A stretch of 64,000 nucleotides of DNA from an uncultured Pelagibacteraceae bacterium. Lineage in GTDB: Bacteria > Pseudomonadota > Alphaproteobacteria > Pelagibacterales > Pelagibacteraceae. Below are positions 54,898-64,000 of this stretch, piece by piece. The notes beneath the pieces are model-generated. The model worked only from the letters and a program-made list of their open reading frames with translations, did no database searches and was not told the DNA's origin. The translations under genes were made by a program, and so were the position numbers. Every line of letters starts with the position of its first letter. Positions within the stretch are counted from its first letter, which is position 1. Where the stretch lies: contig CACBFJ010000001.1 of the NCBI GenBank assembly GCA_902538495.1, positions 115,534 to 179,533 on the forward strand, read 5' to 3'.

Positions 54898-55792
54898 TTT
54901 TTAAAATTAACTCAATTAATTTTATAAAACTGATTTTTTTAAATGCAGCTATTTCAGGTACTAAAGAAAGTTTTGTCATCCCTGGCTGAGTGTTAATTTC
55001 CAAAAGATAAAACTTGTTTCTAAAAAATTTAAAATCTGATCTAGTGACACCGCTGCAATTTAATATTTTGTGAGCCTTTAAAGCTATATTCATTAATTTA
55101 TTATATTCATCCTTAGTTAATTCAACAGGAATCATATGCTTAGTTTTTGCCTTTGGATTATATTTAGCTTGATAGTCATAAAATTTTCTCTTTGGCTTTA
55201 ATTCAATAGCTCCAAGCTTATTTGATCCAATTATAGCTGCTTGGATTTCACGACCAGGAATAAATTCCTCAATAATAATTCTTTTATATTCTTTTAATAA
55301 ATTTAATTTTTTATAAATATTTGACTTATGGCATATAAAAACATTAACACTCGACCCCTCATTTATTGGTTTGATAACAACGGGAAATTTAATTTTTCTG
55401 TCGATTTTCTTAATTAAATTAGTTTTAGATAAGTTAAACGAATAACAAAAATGTTTTGGTGTTAGTATATTATTTTTTTTAAAAATTTTTTTAGATATCT
55501 CTTTATCCATAGCTAAAGCTGATGAGATTACCCCTGAGTGAGTATATGGTATTCTGATACTTTCTAAAATTGTCTGAATATACCCATCCTCACCGAATTG
55601 GCCATGCAATGCATTAAAAATAATTTTTGGTCTAAAAGATTTAATTGTTTTAAAGAGTTTGTAATTCGGTTCAGTAATTTTTACCTGATAATTATTTTTT
55701 TTTAGTTCCTTTGCTACTTGCATTCCAGTATCGAGACTAATTGCTCTTTCTTTCGAAATACCTCCGGAAATAATTAATATTTTTTTTTTCAA
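54878..55792 (-). CDS. ddl: D-alanine-D-alanine ligase
   Basis: Ddl makes the D-Ala-D-Ala dipeptide for peptidoglycan. The 304-residue ATP-grasp protein shows ILIISGGISKERAISLDTG, FNALHGQFGEDGYIQTILE, IPYTHSGVISSALAMDKEISKKIF, FPVVIKPINEGSSVNVF, IIEEFIPGREIQ, NCSGVTRSDFKF and LEINTQPGMTKLSLVPEIA. It is of normal length and lies between murB and ftsQ. Confidence 0.97.
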   Translation of the reverse strand: MKKKILIISGGISKERAISLDTGMQVAKELKKNNYQVKITEPNYKLFKTIKSFRPKIIFNALHGQFGEDGYIQTILESIRIPYTHSGVISSALAMDKEISKKIFKKNNILTPKHFCYSFNLSKTNLIKKIDRKIKFPVVIKPINEGSSVNVFICHKSNIYKKLNLLKEYKRIIIEEFIPGREIQAAIIGSNKLGAIELKPKRKFYDYQAKYNPKAKTKHMIPVELTKDEYNKLMNIALKAHKILNCSGVTRSDFKFFRNKFYLLEINTQPGMTKLSLVPEIAAFKKISFIKLIELILKNAIKIK

Positions 55793-55793
55793 G

Positions 55794-56702
55794 TTACTCC
55801 AATATTTTAATTTCTTTTTCTAAACTAATTCCAGTTTTTTTTAAAACTTTTTCAGAAACGTAATCTATTAATTTCTTCATATCTTGAAATTTCGCATTAC
55901 CTTTATTTACAAAAAAGTTACAATGTTTTTCTGAAATACAAGCATCACCAAATGATTGATTAAGCGGTACAGAGTCTTTTATAAGCTCCCAAACTTTTTT
56001 ATCAGTTTGAGATATTGGATTTTTAAATGTACTCCCGCTTGTTTTAATTCTCGTGGGTTGATTTTTTTCTTTTTTAGATTTTAGTTTATTTGTTGTGGCC
56101 TCAATTTCTTTTTGGTTTGACTTGACTCCTTTAAAAGAAGCGCTCAAAAAAATGTAATCTTCAGGTATATTGTTTTTTCTGTATTCAAATTCTATTTCTT
56201 TTGAAGGTATTGTTACCACTTTGCCAAACTTGTCAATTGCCTGAATGGAGACCAGTATATCTTTAAACTCTTTACCGAAGCAACCTGCATTCATTGATAT
56301 ACCTCCCCCAACTGTACCTGGTATACATGATAGAAACTCGAAGCCACTCAAATGATTTTTAAAAGCAAAGTTAGACAAACTTTTATCTAGTACTGCGCTA
56401 CCTGCAATTATAATATCTTCACTATGTAATGTAATATTACTGAAACTTTTACCTAATTTAATGACTACCCCATCAAATAAATCATCTGTTATTAAAATAT
56501 TTGAACCTGCTCCAAGTATAAAAATTCTCTCTTGATTGTGAAGAATTTTTAGTAAATTTATTAGCTGAGTCAGATTATTTGCTTGAAAAAAAACTTTGGA
56601 TTTGCCGCCAATATTAAACCAATTTTTTTTTTTTAGATCATATTCGAAATGTAAATTTTCTCCAAAACTATATAGTAGTTTTTTAAGTTGATTTATTTTC
56701 AT
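55794..56702 (-). CDS. murB: UDP-N-acetylenolpyruvoylglucosamine reductase
   Basis: MurB reduces enolpyruvyl-UDP-GlcNAc to UDP-MurNAc with FAD and NADPH. The 302-residue protein shows the FAD-binding opening (KKNWFNIGGKSKVFFQANN), FILGAGSNILITDDLFDGVVIKL, SCIPGTVGGGISMNAGCFG, EFEYRKNNIP and TSGSTFKNP (catalytic Ser), and ends with NKGNAKFQDMKKLIDYVSEKV. This is the type II MurB of alphaproteobacteria. It overlaps the murC stop by 4 bases. Confidence 0.97.
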   Translation of the reverse strand: MKINQLKKLLYSFGENLHFEYDLKKKNWFNIGGKSKVFFQANNLTQLINLLKILHNQERIFILGAGSNILITDDLFDGVVIKLGKSFSNITLHSEDIIIAGSAVLDKSLSNFAFKNHLSGFEFLSCIPGTVGGGISMNAGCFGKEFKDILVSIQAIDKFGKVVTIPSKEIEFEYRKNNIPEDYIFLSASFKGVKSNQKEIEATTNKLKSKKEKNQPTRIKTSGSTFKNPISQTDKKVWELIKDSVPLNQSFGDACISEKHCNFFVNKGNAKFQDMKKLIDYVSEKVLKKTGISLEKEIKILE

Positions 56703-58096
56703 TTCATTAACTTAGGAAGTTCTCTCATCCAATTTGAAATAGTTCCAGCACCCATACCAATTACTATTTTTTTTCCATAAATATTTTTTTTAATAAATTT
56801 TGCCAGTTGGAGATTATCTTTTATTAAAAATAGTCTTACTTTGGAATTTTTTATAATTTCTTTTGCAAATTTCAAATAACTGAAGCCTAATTTAATTTTT
56901 TCACCTGCTGAATAGACAGGACACAGTATAACTGTATCTGCATTTTTAAATGAAAATGAAAATTCTTTCCGAAGGTCTCTTAATCTTGAAATTCGATGAG
57001 GTTGAAATACACATACTTTTTCATAATTTTTATAAACTTTTTTAACTCCATCCAAAGTCATTTTAATTTCAGTCGGATGATGTGCATAATCATCGTAAAA
57101 ATTTACACCATTTAATGAAAATATCTTATTAAATCTTCTTTGAACACCATTAAATCTAAATAAACCATTTTTGATATCATTAGTCGTAATGCCAACTGTT
57201 ATAGCCACAGCTGCAGCTGCGACAGAGTTTCTTATATTGTGTATACCTATAAGTGGAATTTTAATATTTTTAATTATTTGTTTTTTTTTATTAGGTAAAC
57301 TTACTATTAAATCAAATTGAGTTATATCTTTTTTTTGAATTATGTTCTTTATTAAAAAATTTGAATATTTATTTTTGCCGTAAGTATAAAAATTTTTACT
57401 TTCAATATTTTTGATAAGTTCTTTATTGATTTTATCATCGATACAAATAAAAGATTTTCCAAATGATGGAACCTTTTTAATGAATTCACTAAAATATTTT
57501 TTTAAGTCATTAATAGTTTTGTAAAAATCCATATGTTCTCTGTCTATGTTGGTTATAATTGAATATGTAGAAGGAATATGTACAAAGCTACCATCTGACT
57601 CGTCAGCTTCCAAAATTGACCAATCACTTTTACCTAATTTCGCAGAGCTTTTTAGTGAGTTAATAACACCACCATTAATTATTGTTGGGTCTAACTTAGT
57701 TTTTTGAAAAATTGAGGCTATAAGTGAAGTGGTTGTAGTTTTACCATGGGATCCAGCCACCACTATATTTTTTGTTAAGGAAACAATATGTGCCAACATT
57801 CTTCCTCTTTTGATTATTGGTAAATTTTTTCTTTTTGCCTCGAGTAATTCTGGATTATTTTTTTTAATAGCTGAGGAAACAACAACGATTGTAGCATTTT
57901 TTATGTTGTGTTTTTTATGGCCTATAAAAACTTTTACTTTTTCTTTTTTTAATCTTTCTATATTTTTATTTAAAGTTATATCACTTCCTTGAACTTTAAA
58001 TTCTTTTCCTTTCATAATAAGGGATAAACCACTCATTCCTATTCCACCTATTCCAATGAAGTGAATGATTTCGTTTTTTGCAAGCTCAATTTTCAT
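56699..58096 (-). CDS. murC: UDP-N-acetylmuramate-L-alanine ligase
   Basis: MurC adds L-Ala to UDP-MurNAc. The 465-residue Mur ligase shows the N-terminal IHFIGIGGIGMSGLSLIM, ATP loop VAGSHGKTTTTSLIASIF near residue 115, LEADESDGSFVHIPSTYSIITNIDREHMDFY, FNGVQRRFNKIF, YDDYAHHPTEI and FQPHRISRLRDL. It is full length. It overlaps murG by 11 bases and murB by 4 within the dcw operon. Confidence 0.98.
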   Translation of the reverse strand: MKIELAKNEIIHFIGIGGIGMSGLSLIMKGKEFKVQGSDITLNKNIERLKKEKVKVFIGHKKHNIKNATIVVVSSAIKKNNPELLEAKRKNLPIIKRGRMLAHIVSLTKNIVVAGSHGKTTTTSLIASIFQKTKLDPTIINGGVINSLKSSAKLGKSDWSILEADESDGSFVHIPSTYSIITNIDREHMDFYKTINDLKKYFSEFIKKVPSFGKSFICIDDKINKELIKNIESKNFYTYGKNKYSNFLIKNIIQKKDITQFDLIVSLPNKKKQIIKNIKIPLIGIHNIRNSVAAAAVAITVGITTNDIKNGLFRFNGVQRRFNKIFSLNGVNFYDDYAHHPTEIKMTLDGVKKVYKNYEKVCVFQPHRISRLRDLRKEFSFSFKNADTVILCPVYSAGEKIKLGFSYLKFAKEIIKNSKVRLFLIKDNLQLAKFIKKNIYGKKIVIGMGAGTISNWMRELPKLMK

Positions 58097-59156
58097 TTAA
58101 AACATTTAATATTTTTTGATTAACATTTATCCAAGTATTTTGAAAATTTAAATTACTTAAACTTTGTATCTTTTTATTAATATTTGATTTATTTGATAAA
58201 ATTTCTTCCATCAGTTGCTCTATTTTTTCCTCAAAATGGCCTTGGTCTAAAATCCAACAGGCATTATTTTCTATATAAAAATTTGCATTTTCAAATTGAT
58301 GATTGTCTTTAGAATTTGGCAATGGCACTGCTATAAACGGCACATTAAGAATTGATAATTCAGCCAAGGTTGTTGCCCCCGCTCTTGTTATACAAAGATC
58401 AGCACTGTCAACTTTATCTACAAAATTTTTATCATAACTAAAAATATCATTCTCGACATTGTTTTTAGAATAAAATTCTTTGAGTAAAGAAATATTGTTT
58501 AGATGTGTTTGCTGAATAACTTTTATGGAAAATTTTTTTGATATATTGAGAATTGATTTCTTTAGATTTTTATCAAATATACTCGCTCCCTGGCTCCCTC
58601 CGACAATTAATAAACAAAATTTATCATAATTAATTTTACGAGTTTTTTTTTTGTAGAATTCTTTTCTTACAAGCGGATATGTAATAACCTTCTTATTTAG
58701 GTATTTTTCAGGAAAATTTTTTATTTGTTTCGTATAGCAGAAAATTTTTTTGCACAAACTTAAATAAAATCTATTGGCTTTTCCCAATACTAAATTTGGT
58801 TCAAGCAGATAAATTTTCAAATTTAAAAATTTTCCTGCTAGAATTATCGGTAATGACATATAACCGCCTGTTGAAAATAATAAATTTATTTTTTCCTTTT
58901 TAAGAAAAAGAATAGATTTTATTGTCAAAAATAAAATCTTAAAAAAATTTAAAGGTAATGATAATAAATTCAACTTTGGAGCATCAATTAAAAATATTTT
59001 ATAAACATTTTTGTCTAAATATCTAAATCCTCTATTGTCTGTCGAAATTATAATATCGTTTTTTTCATAAAGATGGTCATGCAGAATAGTTGCAGGTATT
59101 ACATGACCACCTGAACCACCTGTAGAAATTAAAATTTTTTTTTTCACTTTAATCAA
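58086..59156 (-). CDS. murG: Lipid II synthase (MurG N-acetylglucosaminyltransferase)
   Basis: MurG transfers GlcNAc from UDP-GlcNAc to lipid I on the inner face of the membrane. The 356-residue GT-B protein shows KILISTGGSGGHVIPATIL, FSTGGYMSLPIILAGKFL, LEPNLVLGKANRF, LLIVGGSQGASIFD and the UDP-sugar site CITRAGATTLAELSILNVPFIAVPLPNSKDNHQFENANF. It overlaps ftsW by 8 bases and murC by 11. Confidence 0.97.
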   Translation of the reverse strand: MIKVKKKILISTGGSGGHVIPATILHDHLYEKNDIIISTDNRGFRYLDKNVYKIFLIDAPKLNLLSLPLNFFKILFLTIKSILFLKKEKINLLFSTGGYMSLPIILAGKFLNLKIYLLEPNLVLGKANRFYLSLCKKIFCYTKQIKNFPEKYLNKKVITYPLVRKEFYKKKTRKINYDKFCLLIVGGSQGASIFDKNLKKSILNISKKFSIKVIQQTHLNNISLLKEFYSKNNVENDIFSYDKNFVDKVDSADLCITRAGATTLAELSILNVPFIAVPLPNSKDNHQFENANFYIENNACWILDQGHFEEKIEQLMEEILSNKSNINKKIQSLSNLNFQNTWINVNQKILNVLNEN

Positions 59157-60273
59157 TTTTTCTTTTTGTCAAATTAAGGATGATCCCTGAAAAAATAGAC
59201 ATTCCTACTATAGAGGAACCGCCATAGCTTATAAAAGGAAGTGTCATTCCTGTAGTGGGAAATAATCTTATATTTACTCCAACATGTATCATCACTTGCA
59301 TTAAGATTAAACTTATACAACCTACTAAGACTAGTTTTGATCTATCATCATTTTCTAAATTTACTTTTCTAAAAACTGTATGAATAAATACTAAAAACAA
59401 AAATAGAATTAAAATTATGGCAACAATTCCAAATTCTTCCGAAATGACAGAAATAATATAATCTGTATGTGCTTCAGGTACCCTATTCTTTAGAGTTCCC
59501 TCTCCTATGCCTTTTCCAAAAAAACCCCCACTTATTATTGACTCAATCGCTTTATCAGATTGAAAATTATGTGTTCCAGTATCTGAGTCAAAAAATGAAA
59601 TTATTCTACTTTTAACATAGCTAAATTTTGGAATAAATATTACTAAGTATGAAAATGATAAAATTAATATAAAAAAAAGAGTAATTAAGAAGATAAAATT
59701 TATTCCTGAAATAAAGATTAATATTGACCATGCGAAAAGAATTAATAGAGTTTGACCAATATCTGGTTGTAAAACAAGAAAAAATACAACTCCTAATGTT
59801 GCTAAAAAAGATAGAGAATATTTTAGATAAATATTAACAAGCATTTGACTACTTAAAAGTACACTTAAGAACACAATAAAAAAAGGTTTAACTAATTCAA
59901 TTGGCTGAAATCTTGGTAGTAGGTATAGGTCAATCCACCTTTTAGATCCTTTGACTTCAATACCAATTATAGGGACTAATATTAAAAGTAATACCGATAA
60001 ACCAAAACAAACTGTAGAAATTTTAAAAAGATTTTCTTGATCCATGGATGAGAAAATAAAAATGAAAAAAACTCCTAAACACAAAAAAATTAAATGTTTA
60101 AAGAAAAAAAGATAATCGTTTGTATTCAATTTATCAGATGCAATTAACGATGTTGATACCAAAGAGAAAAATAAACCCACTAAAAATAACAAAACTATGA
60201 GTGTGAGTATAAATTTATCAATATTTTTCCACCATCTATAATAAAGTTTTTGAAATGATATAATCTTATACAT
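59149..60273 (-). CDS. ftsW: SEDS-family septal peptidoglycan polymerase FtsW
   Basis: FtsW polymerises lipid II at the septum with its partner FtsI (PBP3). The 374-residue protein has about ten membrane helices. SEDS signatures include VKGSKRWIDLYLLPRFQPIELVKPFFIVFL (catalytic-site region), LQPDIGQTLLILFAWSILIFISGI, GKGIGEGTLKNRVPEAHTDYIISVISEEFG and TTGMTLPFISYGGSS. It lies between murD and murG, the usual FtsW position, which distinguishes it from RodA. Confidence 0.96.
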   Translation of the reverse strand: MYKIISFQKLYYRWWKNIDKFILTLIVLLFLVGLFFSLVSTSLIASDKLNTNDYLFFFKHLIFLCLGVFFIFIFSSMDQENLFKISTVCFGLSVLLLILVPIIGIEVKGSKRWIDLYLLPRFQPIELVKPFFIVFLSVLLSSQMLVNIYLKYSLSFLATLGVVFFLVLQPDIGQTLLILFAWSILIFISGINFIFLITLFFILILSFSYLVIFIPKFSYVKSRIISFFDSDTGTHNFQSDKAIESIISGGFFGKGIGEGTLKNRVPEAHTDYIISVISEEFGIVAIILILFLFLVFIHTVFRKVNLENDDRSKLVLVGCISLILMQVMIHVGVNIRLFPTTGMTLPFISYGGSSIVGMSIFSGIILNLTKRKID

Positions 60274-61534
60274 TCAAATATTTTTTTATAAGTTTATTAA
60301 AATAACTTCCTCTATCCTCAAAATTCTTAAAACTATCGAAAGAAGCAGCTGAAGGGCTAAAAATTATAATTTTTTTTGGAAAATTTTTTTTATTAATGAT
60401 TGAAAATATTCTTTTTAAAGCATGATTTAAATTATCAAAATTATTATACCAGACTTTCCCCTTTAGTTGATTGCTAAAAAACTTTTTGTTTTTTCCATAG
60501 ATAAATGCTTTAATATTATGATAATATTTTTTTTGTAACTTAAATTTATCACCTTTTTTAGGTATTCCACCCAACAGCCAGTAAATATTCAATTTATTTT
60601 TTAAAATGGGTATTGACGATGAAAAAGATGTGGATTTAGAATCATTAATTATAGTAAGGTAAGAATTTTTATATATTATTTGTTGACGATATTTTAATCC
60701 CCTAAATCTTTTTAAAGTTTCAAAAACAATTTTTTTTTTCAATCTTAATTTATTTGAAATTGCCATTATAAACGATAAATTTTCCATATTCGCATCGTTT
60801 AAGAAATATTCATTTTTTATTTTTTCTTTTATATAATTTTCTGGATGTTTATTAACTCTTAATATTTTTCTTTTTATATTTTGTTTTTTTAACTCTTTAG
60901 TTGTTAATAAATCCTTTTTGTTAATAAAACCAAGATAATTTTTCGAATTATTATTTAAGATTTTAAACTTAGCTTTTACATAATTATTAATAGTTTTGTG
61001 TCTCTCCAGATGATCTGGCGATATATTTAATATAGCTGCATACTTAGATTGAAAAATTCGGCTATATTCAAGCTGATAAGATGAAGCCTCTATAACAAAA
61101 ATGGTTTTAGATTTAATGTTCTTTACAGATAATATTGGTCTTCCAATATTTCCAACCAATTTCACGTCGTATTTATGTTTTGATAATATTTCATATAAGA
61201 GTTGGCAAGTCGTGGATTTCCCATTCGTTCCTGTAATCGAAATACAATCATTTTTGTAAAAAGAGTAAAAAACATCTAAATCAGTGTGAATTTTTTCTAA
61301 ATTTTTTTTTAAATAATTTGTCAATTTACATTTATTTAGATCAATTCCAGGACTGATTATAATGAAATCAAATTGATTTTTTAAAACAAATTTCTGACTA
61401 ATTGATTTTTTTAAATTTTTTTTGAAGTCATCGTATAAAAAAACATCACATTTATTTTTTAAAAATTTTAAAGTTGATAATCCACTTTTACCTGAACCAT
61501 AAATTAATATTTTTTTATTTAAAAAAATACTCAA
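60266..61534 (-). CDS. murD: UDP-N-acetylmuramoylalanine-D-glutamate ligase
   Basis: MurD adds D-Glu to UDP-MurNAc-L-Ala. The protein of about 422 residues shows ILIYGSGKSGLSTLKFL, ISPGIDL, the ATP loop SITGTNGKSTTCQLLYEIL, EASSYQLEYS, LNISPDHLERHKTINNYVKAKFKIL and FSPSAASFDSFKNFEDRGSYFN. The ORF track starts at 61603 deep inside mraY. I prefer TTG at 61534, which has a GGAG ribosome-binding site 6 bases upstream, begins right at the conserved domain and leaves an 11-base gap after mraY. Confidence 0.94.
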   Translation of the reverse strand: MSIFLNKKILIYGSGKSGLSTLKFLKNKCDVFLYDDFKKNLKKSISQKFVLKNQFDFIIISPGIDLNKCKLTNYLKKNLEKIHTDLDVFYSFYKNDCISITGTNGKSTTCQLLYEILSKHKYDVKLVGNIGRPILSVKNIKSKTIFVIEASSYQLEYSRIFQSKYAAILNISPDHLERHKTINNYVKAKFKILNNNSKNYLGFINKKDLLTTKELKKQNIKRKILRVNKHPENYIKEKIKNEYFLNDANMENLSFIMAISNKLRLKKKIVFETLKRFRGLKYRQQIIYKNSYLTIINDSKSTSFSSSIPILKNKLNIYWLLGGIPKKGDKFKLQKKYYHNIKAFIYGKNKKFFSNQLKGKVWYNNFDNLNHALKRIFSIINKKNFPKKIIIFSPSAASFDSFKNFEDRGSYFNKLIKKYLNV

Positions 61535-61545
61535 ATAGTTCTCCG

Positions 61546-62631
61546 TTATCTTAATTTGAGTGTTGCCAAACCAATCATAGCTAGAATTATTGAAATAATC
61601 CAAAATCTAATAACAACTGTTGACTCTGGCCATCCTTTTTTTTCAAAATGATGATGAATTGGTGCCATCTTAAAAATTCTTTTACCTGTCAGCTTAAAAG
61701 AAATTACTTGAACCATTACTGATACAGCCTCCAAAACAAAAAGGCCTCCTGTTATAGCTAGTACAATCTCATGCTTAGTAATTATTCCAACAGCGCCCAG
61801 AGACCCTCCAAGAGATAAAGAACCTGTATCTCCCATAAAAATTTTAGCTGGTGGTGCATTAAACCATAAAAAACCAAGGCATGAACCTATTATAGCTCCA
61901 CAAAAAATTGAAACTTCTCCTGTACCTTCTATGTAAGGAATTTGCAGATAATCAGAAAATACTATATTTCCAGTAACATAACTTATAAAAGCAAAACAAG
62001 CAGCCACTAATATAACTGGCACTGTAGCTAATCCATCAAGACCATCTGTAAGATTTACAGCATTTGATGATCCAATAATTACGAAAACGGAAAAAGGGAT
62101 AAAAAACCATCCAAGATTTATTATAAGATTTTTAAAAAATGGAAAATATAGGTTGGACATATCTTGGTAATCAACAAAATAAACAAATAAACTTACTCCA
62201 ACAACTGCTAGTAAAATCTGTAAGATTATTTTTAATTTAGAAGAAATTCCAGAAGAGTTACTGTATTTAATCTTTTTAAAGTCATCAAAAGCTCCAAGCA
62301 ATCCAAAAGTAACCGCTATGTATATACAAAATAAAATATTTAAGTTCGATAAATCTGCCCAAAATAATACTGAAATTAATAAACCTAATAAAATGATTAC
62401 ACCACCCATTGTTGGTGTTCCTATTTTTTTAACAACATGATCTTCTGGACCATCGTCTCTAATAGGGTTAAAAATTTTTTGGTTAGAGAAAAATTTAATA
62501 AATGGACCTCCAATAATTAAAACGATCGCCAATGATGTAAATACAGATAGACCAGTCCTAAAAGTAAGATATTTAAAGACATTTAAAAAACCGAATGTAT
62601 CAACAAAATTTAATAAGAATTGGTATAACAT
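61546..62631 (-). CDS. mraY: Phospho-N-acetylmuramoyl-pentapeptide transferase
   Basis: MraY makes lipid I by moving phospho-MurNAc-pentapeptide to undecaprenyl phosphate. The 361-residue protein has about ten helices. Signatures include DGPEDHVVKKIGTPTMGGVIILLG, FGLLGAFDDFKKI (Asp-Asp), NAVNLTDGLDGLATVPVILV, LGFLWFNAPPAKIFMGDTGSLSLGGSLGAV and FKMAPIHHHFEKKGWPES. It shares one base with the murF stop. Confidence 0.98.
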   Translation of the reverse strand: MLYQFLLNFVDTFGFLNVFKYLTFRTGLSVFTSLAIVLIIGGPFIKFFSNQKIFNPIRDDGPEDHVVKKIGTPTMGGVIILLGLLISVLFWADLSNLNILFCIYIAVTFGLLGAFDDFKKIKYSNSSGISSKLKIILQILLAVVGVSLFVYFVDYQDMSNLYFPFFKNLIINLGWFFIPFSVFVIIGSSNAVNLTDGLDGLATVPVILVAACFAFISYVTGNIVFSDYLQIPYIEGTGEVSIFCGAIIGSCLGFLWFNAPPAKIFMGDTGSLSLGGSLGAVGIITKHEIVLAITGGLFVLEAVSVMVQVISFKLTGKRIFKMAPIHHHFEKKGWPESTVVIRFWIISIILAMIGLATLKLR

Positions 62632-64000
62632 TAATTAACACCTTTCATTTCTTTTATTATCTTATTGAAACCTGTCGCATTTGATGCCTTAACCATAAGA
62701 CTATCATTATTATTTAAATCATTTCTAATCAAATCAATAATTTGAGATTTATCAGATAAAACTCGACCCTTTTTTGAGTCTGAGAGTTTTTCAAACATAA
62801 ATTTCATAAAGCGACCTTTTATAAATACTTTGTTAATATTAGTTTTATTTATTGTAGCTGCGATTGACTGATGGAGTTTTTTTGAATGTTTTCCCAACTC
62901 CAACATATCCCCAAGCAAAAGATACTTTTTGAATTTTTTCGAAAAAATTTTATCATAATTTAATATGGCAAATTTTAATGATAATGGATTTGAATTATAA
63001 CTTTCATCGACTAAATTAATATTCTTTTTAAAAATTTTAATTTTTGATAAATCACCCCTACCTTGTGGTACTTTAAAATTAAGAAAAATATTTTCATTTA
63101 TTTGGGAAATATCAATATAGATACTCATAATAGCTAATGCAGTTAGAATATTATAAATATTACTTTGAAAATTATTTGAAACTAAAAAGTATCTTTTTAA
63201 CTTGTTAACTTGAATGTAAAGTTGAAAATAGTCACCTTTATTTTTGATATCTAACAATTTTACACTCGAATTTTTATTTTTTATCCCAAAAGAAATAAAT
63301 CTCAGATTATTTTTAAAAGTTATTCTTTTATGTAAATTAAAAAATTTATCGTCAGCGTTTAACACCACAAAACCACCTTGTTTAGTATTTTGAATAATTT
63401 CAGATTTAGCAATTGCAATTTGCTTAATATTTTTAAAATTTTTTGCATGAGCAAAATTGATATTTGTTATTACACTAACATCAGGTTGTATGATTCTAGT
63501 TAAATAATCTATTTCACCTTTTTTATCCATTCCAACTTCTAAAACACCAAATTCATCATTCTCTCTTAAGTTTAATAAACTCAGAGGAACTCCATATTTA
63601 TTATTATAAGATTTTGGAGAAATGCTTACTTTGGAGATTTTTCCTAAAGTTTCTCCCAATAATTCTTTAAGTGTTGTTTTTCCACAGCTTCCAGTAATAG
63701 CTATTAAATTTGTACTAATGTTTGTCCTAAAGATTTTTGAAACATCAGTTAAAAATTTTAATGTGTTCCCTACTTTTATTTGCCTGTTAGCTTGAAATTT
63801 TTTTTGAATTCGATTTACTACTGCAAGAGAGGCTTTATTTTTAAACGCTTGATTAACAAATTTATTTCCATCATTTTTTTTGCCTTTAATTGCAAAAAAA
63901 AAATCATTTTGCTTTACCTCCTGTGAGTTAATTCTAGCAAAATTCAATGACAGATTTTTAGGCAATCTTTTATTTGGTGACAATTCTTTTAAGATATTAA
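62631..64000 (-). CDS. murF: UDP-N-acetylmuramoyl-tripeptide-D-Ala-D-Ala ligase (5' end cut off)
   Basis: MurF adds D-Ala-D-Ala to the UDP-MurNAc-tripeptide. Visible motifs are DFFFAIKGKKNDGNKFVNQAF, the ATP loop IAITGSCGKTTLKELLGETL, LEVGMDKKGEIDYLTRIIQPDVSVITNINFAHA, the VDESYNSNPLSLKFAI block and LLLGDMLELGKHSKKLH. The track begins at a TTG (63983), but the frame is open to the window edge (NILKELSPNKRLPKN), and MurF normally has about 20 more N-terminal residues, so the true start probably lies beyond 64000. It heads the visible dcw run. Confidence 0.94.
   Translation of the reverse strand, partial: NILKELSPNKRLPKNLSLNFARINSQEVKQNDFFFAIKGKKNDGNKFVNQAFKNKASLAVVNRIQKKFQANRQIKVGNTLKFLTDVSKIFRTNISTNLIAITGSCGKTTLKELLGETLGKISKVSISPKSYNNKYGVPLSLLNLRENDEFGVLEVGMDKKGEIDYLTRIIQPDVSVITNINFAHAKNFKNIKQIAIAKSEIIQNTKQGGFVVLNADDKFFNLHKRITFKNNLRFISFGIKNKNSSVKLLDIKNKGDYFQLYIQVNKLKRYFLVSNNFQSNIYNILTALAIMSIYIDISQINENIFLNFKVPQGRGDLSKIKIFKKNINLVDESYNSNPLSLKFAILNYDKIFSKKFKKYLLLGDMLELGKHSKKLHQSIAATINKTNINKVFIKGRFMKFMFEKLSDSKKGRVLSDKSQIIDLIRNDLNNNDSLMVKASNATGFNKIIKEMKGVN

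Noticed and set aside
1-64000. CRISPR arrays, insertion sequences, prophage or integrated elements
   Set aside because: No regularly spaced repeats, transposase/integrase motifs or terminal inverted repeats seen; composition is uniform and gene order is housekeeping-like.
63983-64000. TTG at 63983 as the real murF start
   Set aside because: The frame stays open to the window edge and MurF normally has more N-terminal residues; treated as a gene cut by the window.

Overview
The window is almost certainly from a SAR11-clade alphaproteobacterium (Candidatus Pelagibacter or a close relative). The DNA is very AT-rich. Genes are packed end to end with 1-11 base overlaps, and there is no gap over about 215 bases. 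A signal-peptide-bearing proteorhodopsin sits next to a ferredoxin gene. No insertion sequence, prophage, CRISPR array or rRNA operon was seen. I identified about 63 protein genes (two running off the window ends), one tRNA-Leu(GAG), several strong hairpin terminators and a few promoter or operator candidates. All calls rest on reading motifs in the sequence; no database search was possible.

Layout. 1-6.5 kb: a 5-oxoprolinase set (pxpB-pxpC facing pxpA), a small TPR protein, a DctPQM TRAP transporter and a TerC-family membrane protein. 6.5-18.3 kb: panB; a guaB-TPR-guaA-sulfotransferase operon in which IMP dehydrogenase has lost its CBS module; rlmE; a glycosyltransferase; pssA-psd for phosphatidylethanolamine; icd; alaS. 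18.3-24 kb: recA, a TolC-type channel, a glycerate-kinase-like protein, a GFA protein and umuDC. Both recA and umuDC carry an upstream motif resembling the alphaproteobacterial SOS box. 24-30 kb: an alginate-lyase-fold secreted protein, PEP carboxylase, and a GT2/GT39 glycan-transfer pair. 30-38.4 kb: dksA with two tiny coupled membrane ORFs, then GST, ferredoxin reductase, ferredoxin and blue-type proteorhodopsin, an acyl-CoA synthetase with an SMR pump, dihydroorotase, and YgfZ. 38.4-49.6 kb: a beta-propeller autotransporter-like protein, tRNA-Leu, nadA-nadC, a MazG-like protein, fumC, an AsmA-like protein, uvrD and pepP. 49.6-64 kb: one long minus-strand run, in transcription order murF-mraY-murD-ftsW-murG-murC-murB-ddl-ftsQ-(mini-ftsA)-lpxC-bamD-ligA. 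This is the division and cell-wall (dcw) cluster followed by outer-membrane biogenesis genes.

How the genes work together. The pxp and TRAP genes plausibly form a pyroglutamate uptake and hydrolysis unit. Proteorhodopsin, ferredoxin and ferredoxin reductase link light-driven energetics to redox. The dcw run makes lipid II and builds the divisome, but where ftsA and ftsZ normally lie there is only a 234-residue FtsA-like protein lacking the ATPase core, and no ftsZ. That is the most striking feature of the window. Other points worth following are the CBS-less IMP dehydrogenase, the dksA-linked microproteins, the variant SOS boxes, the palindromes in front of proteorhodopsin, and a terminator that may double as the ferredoxin promoter.
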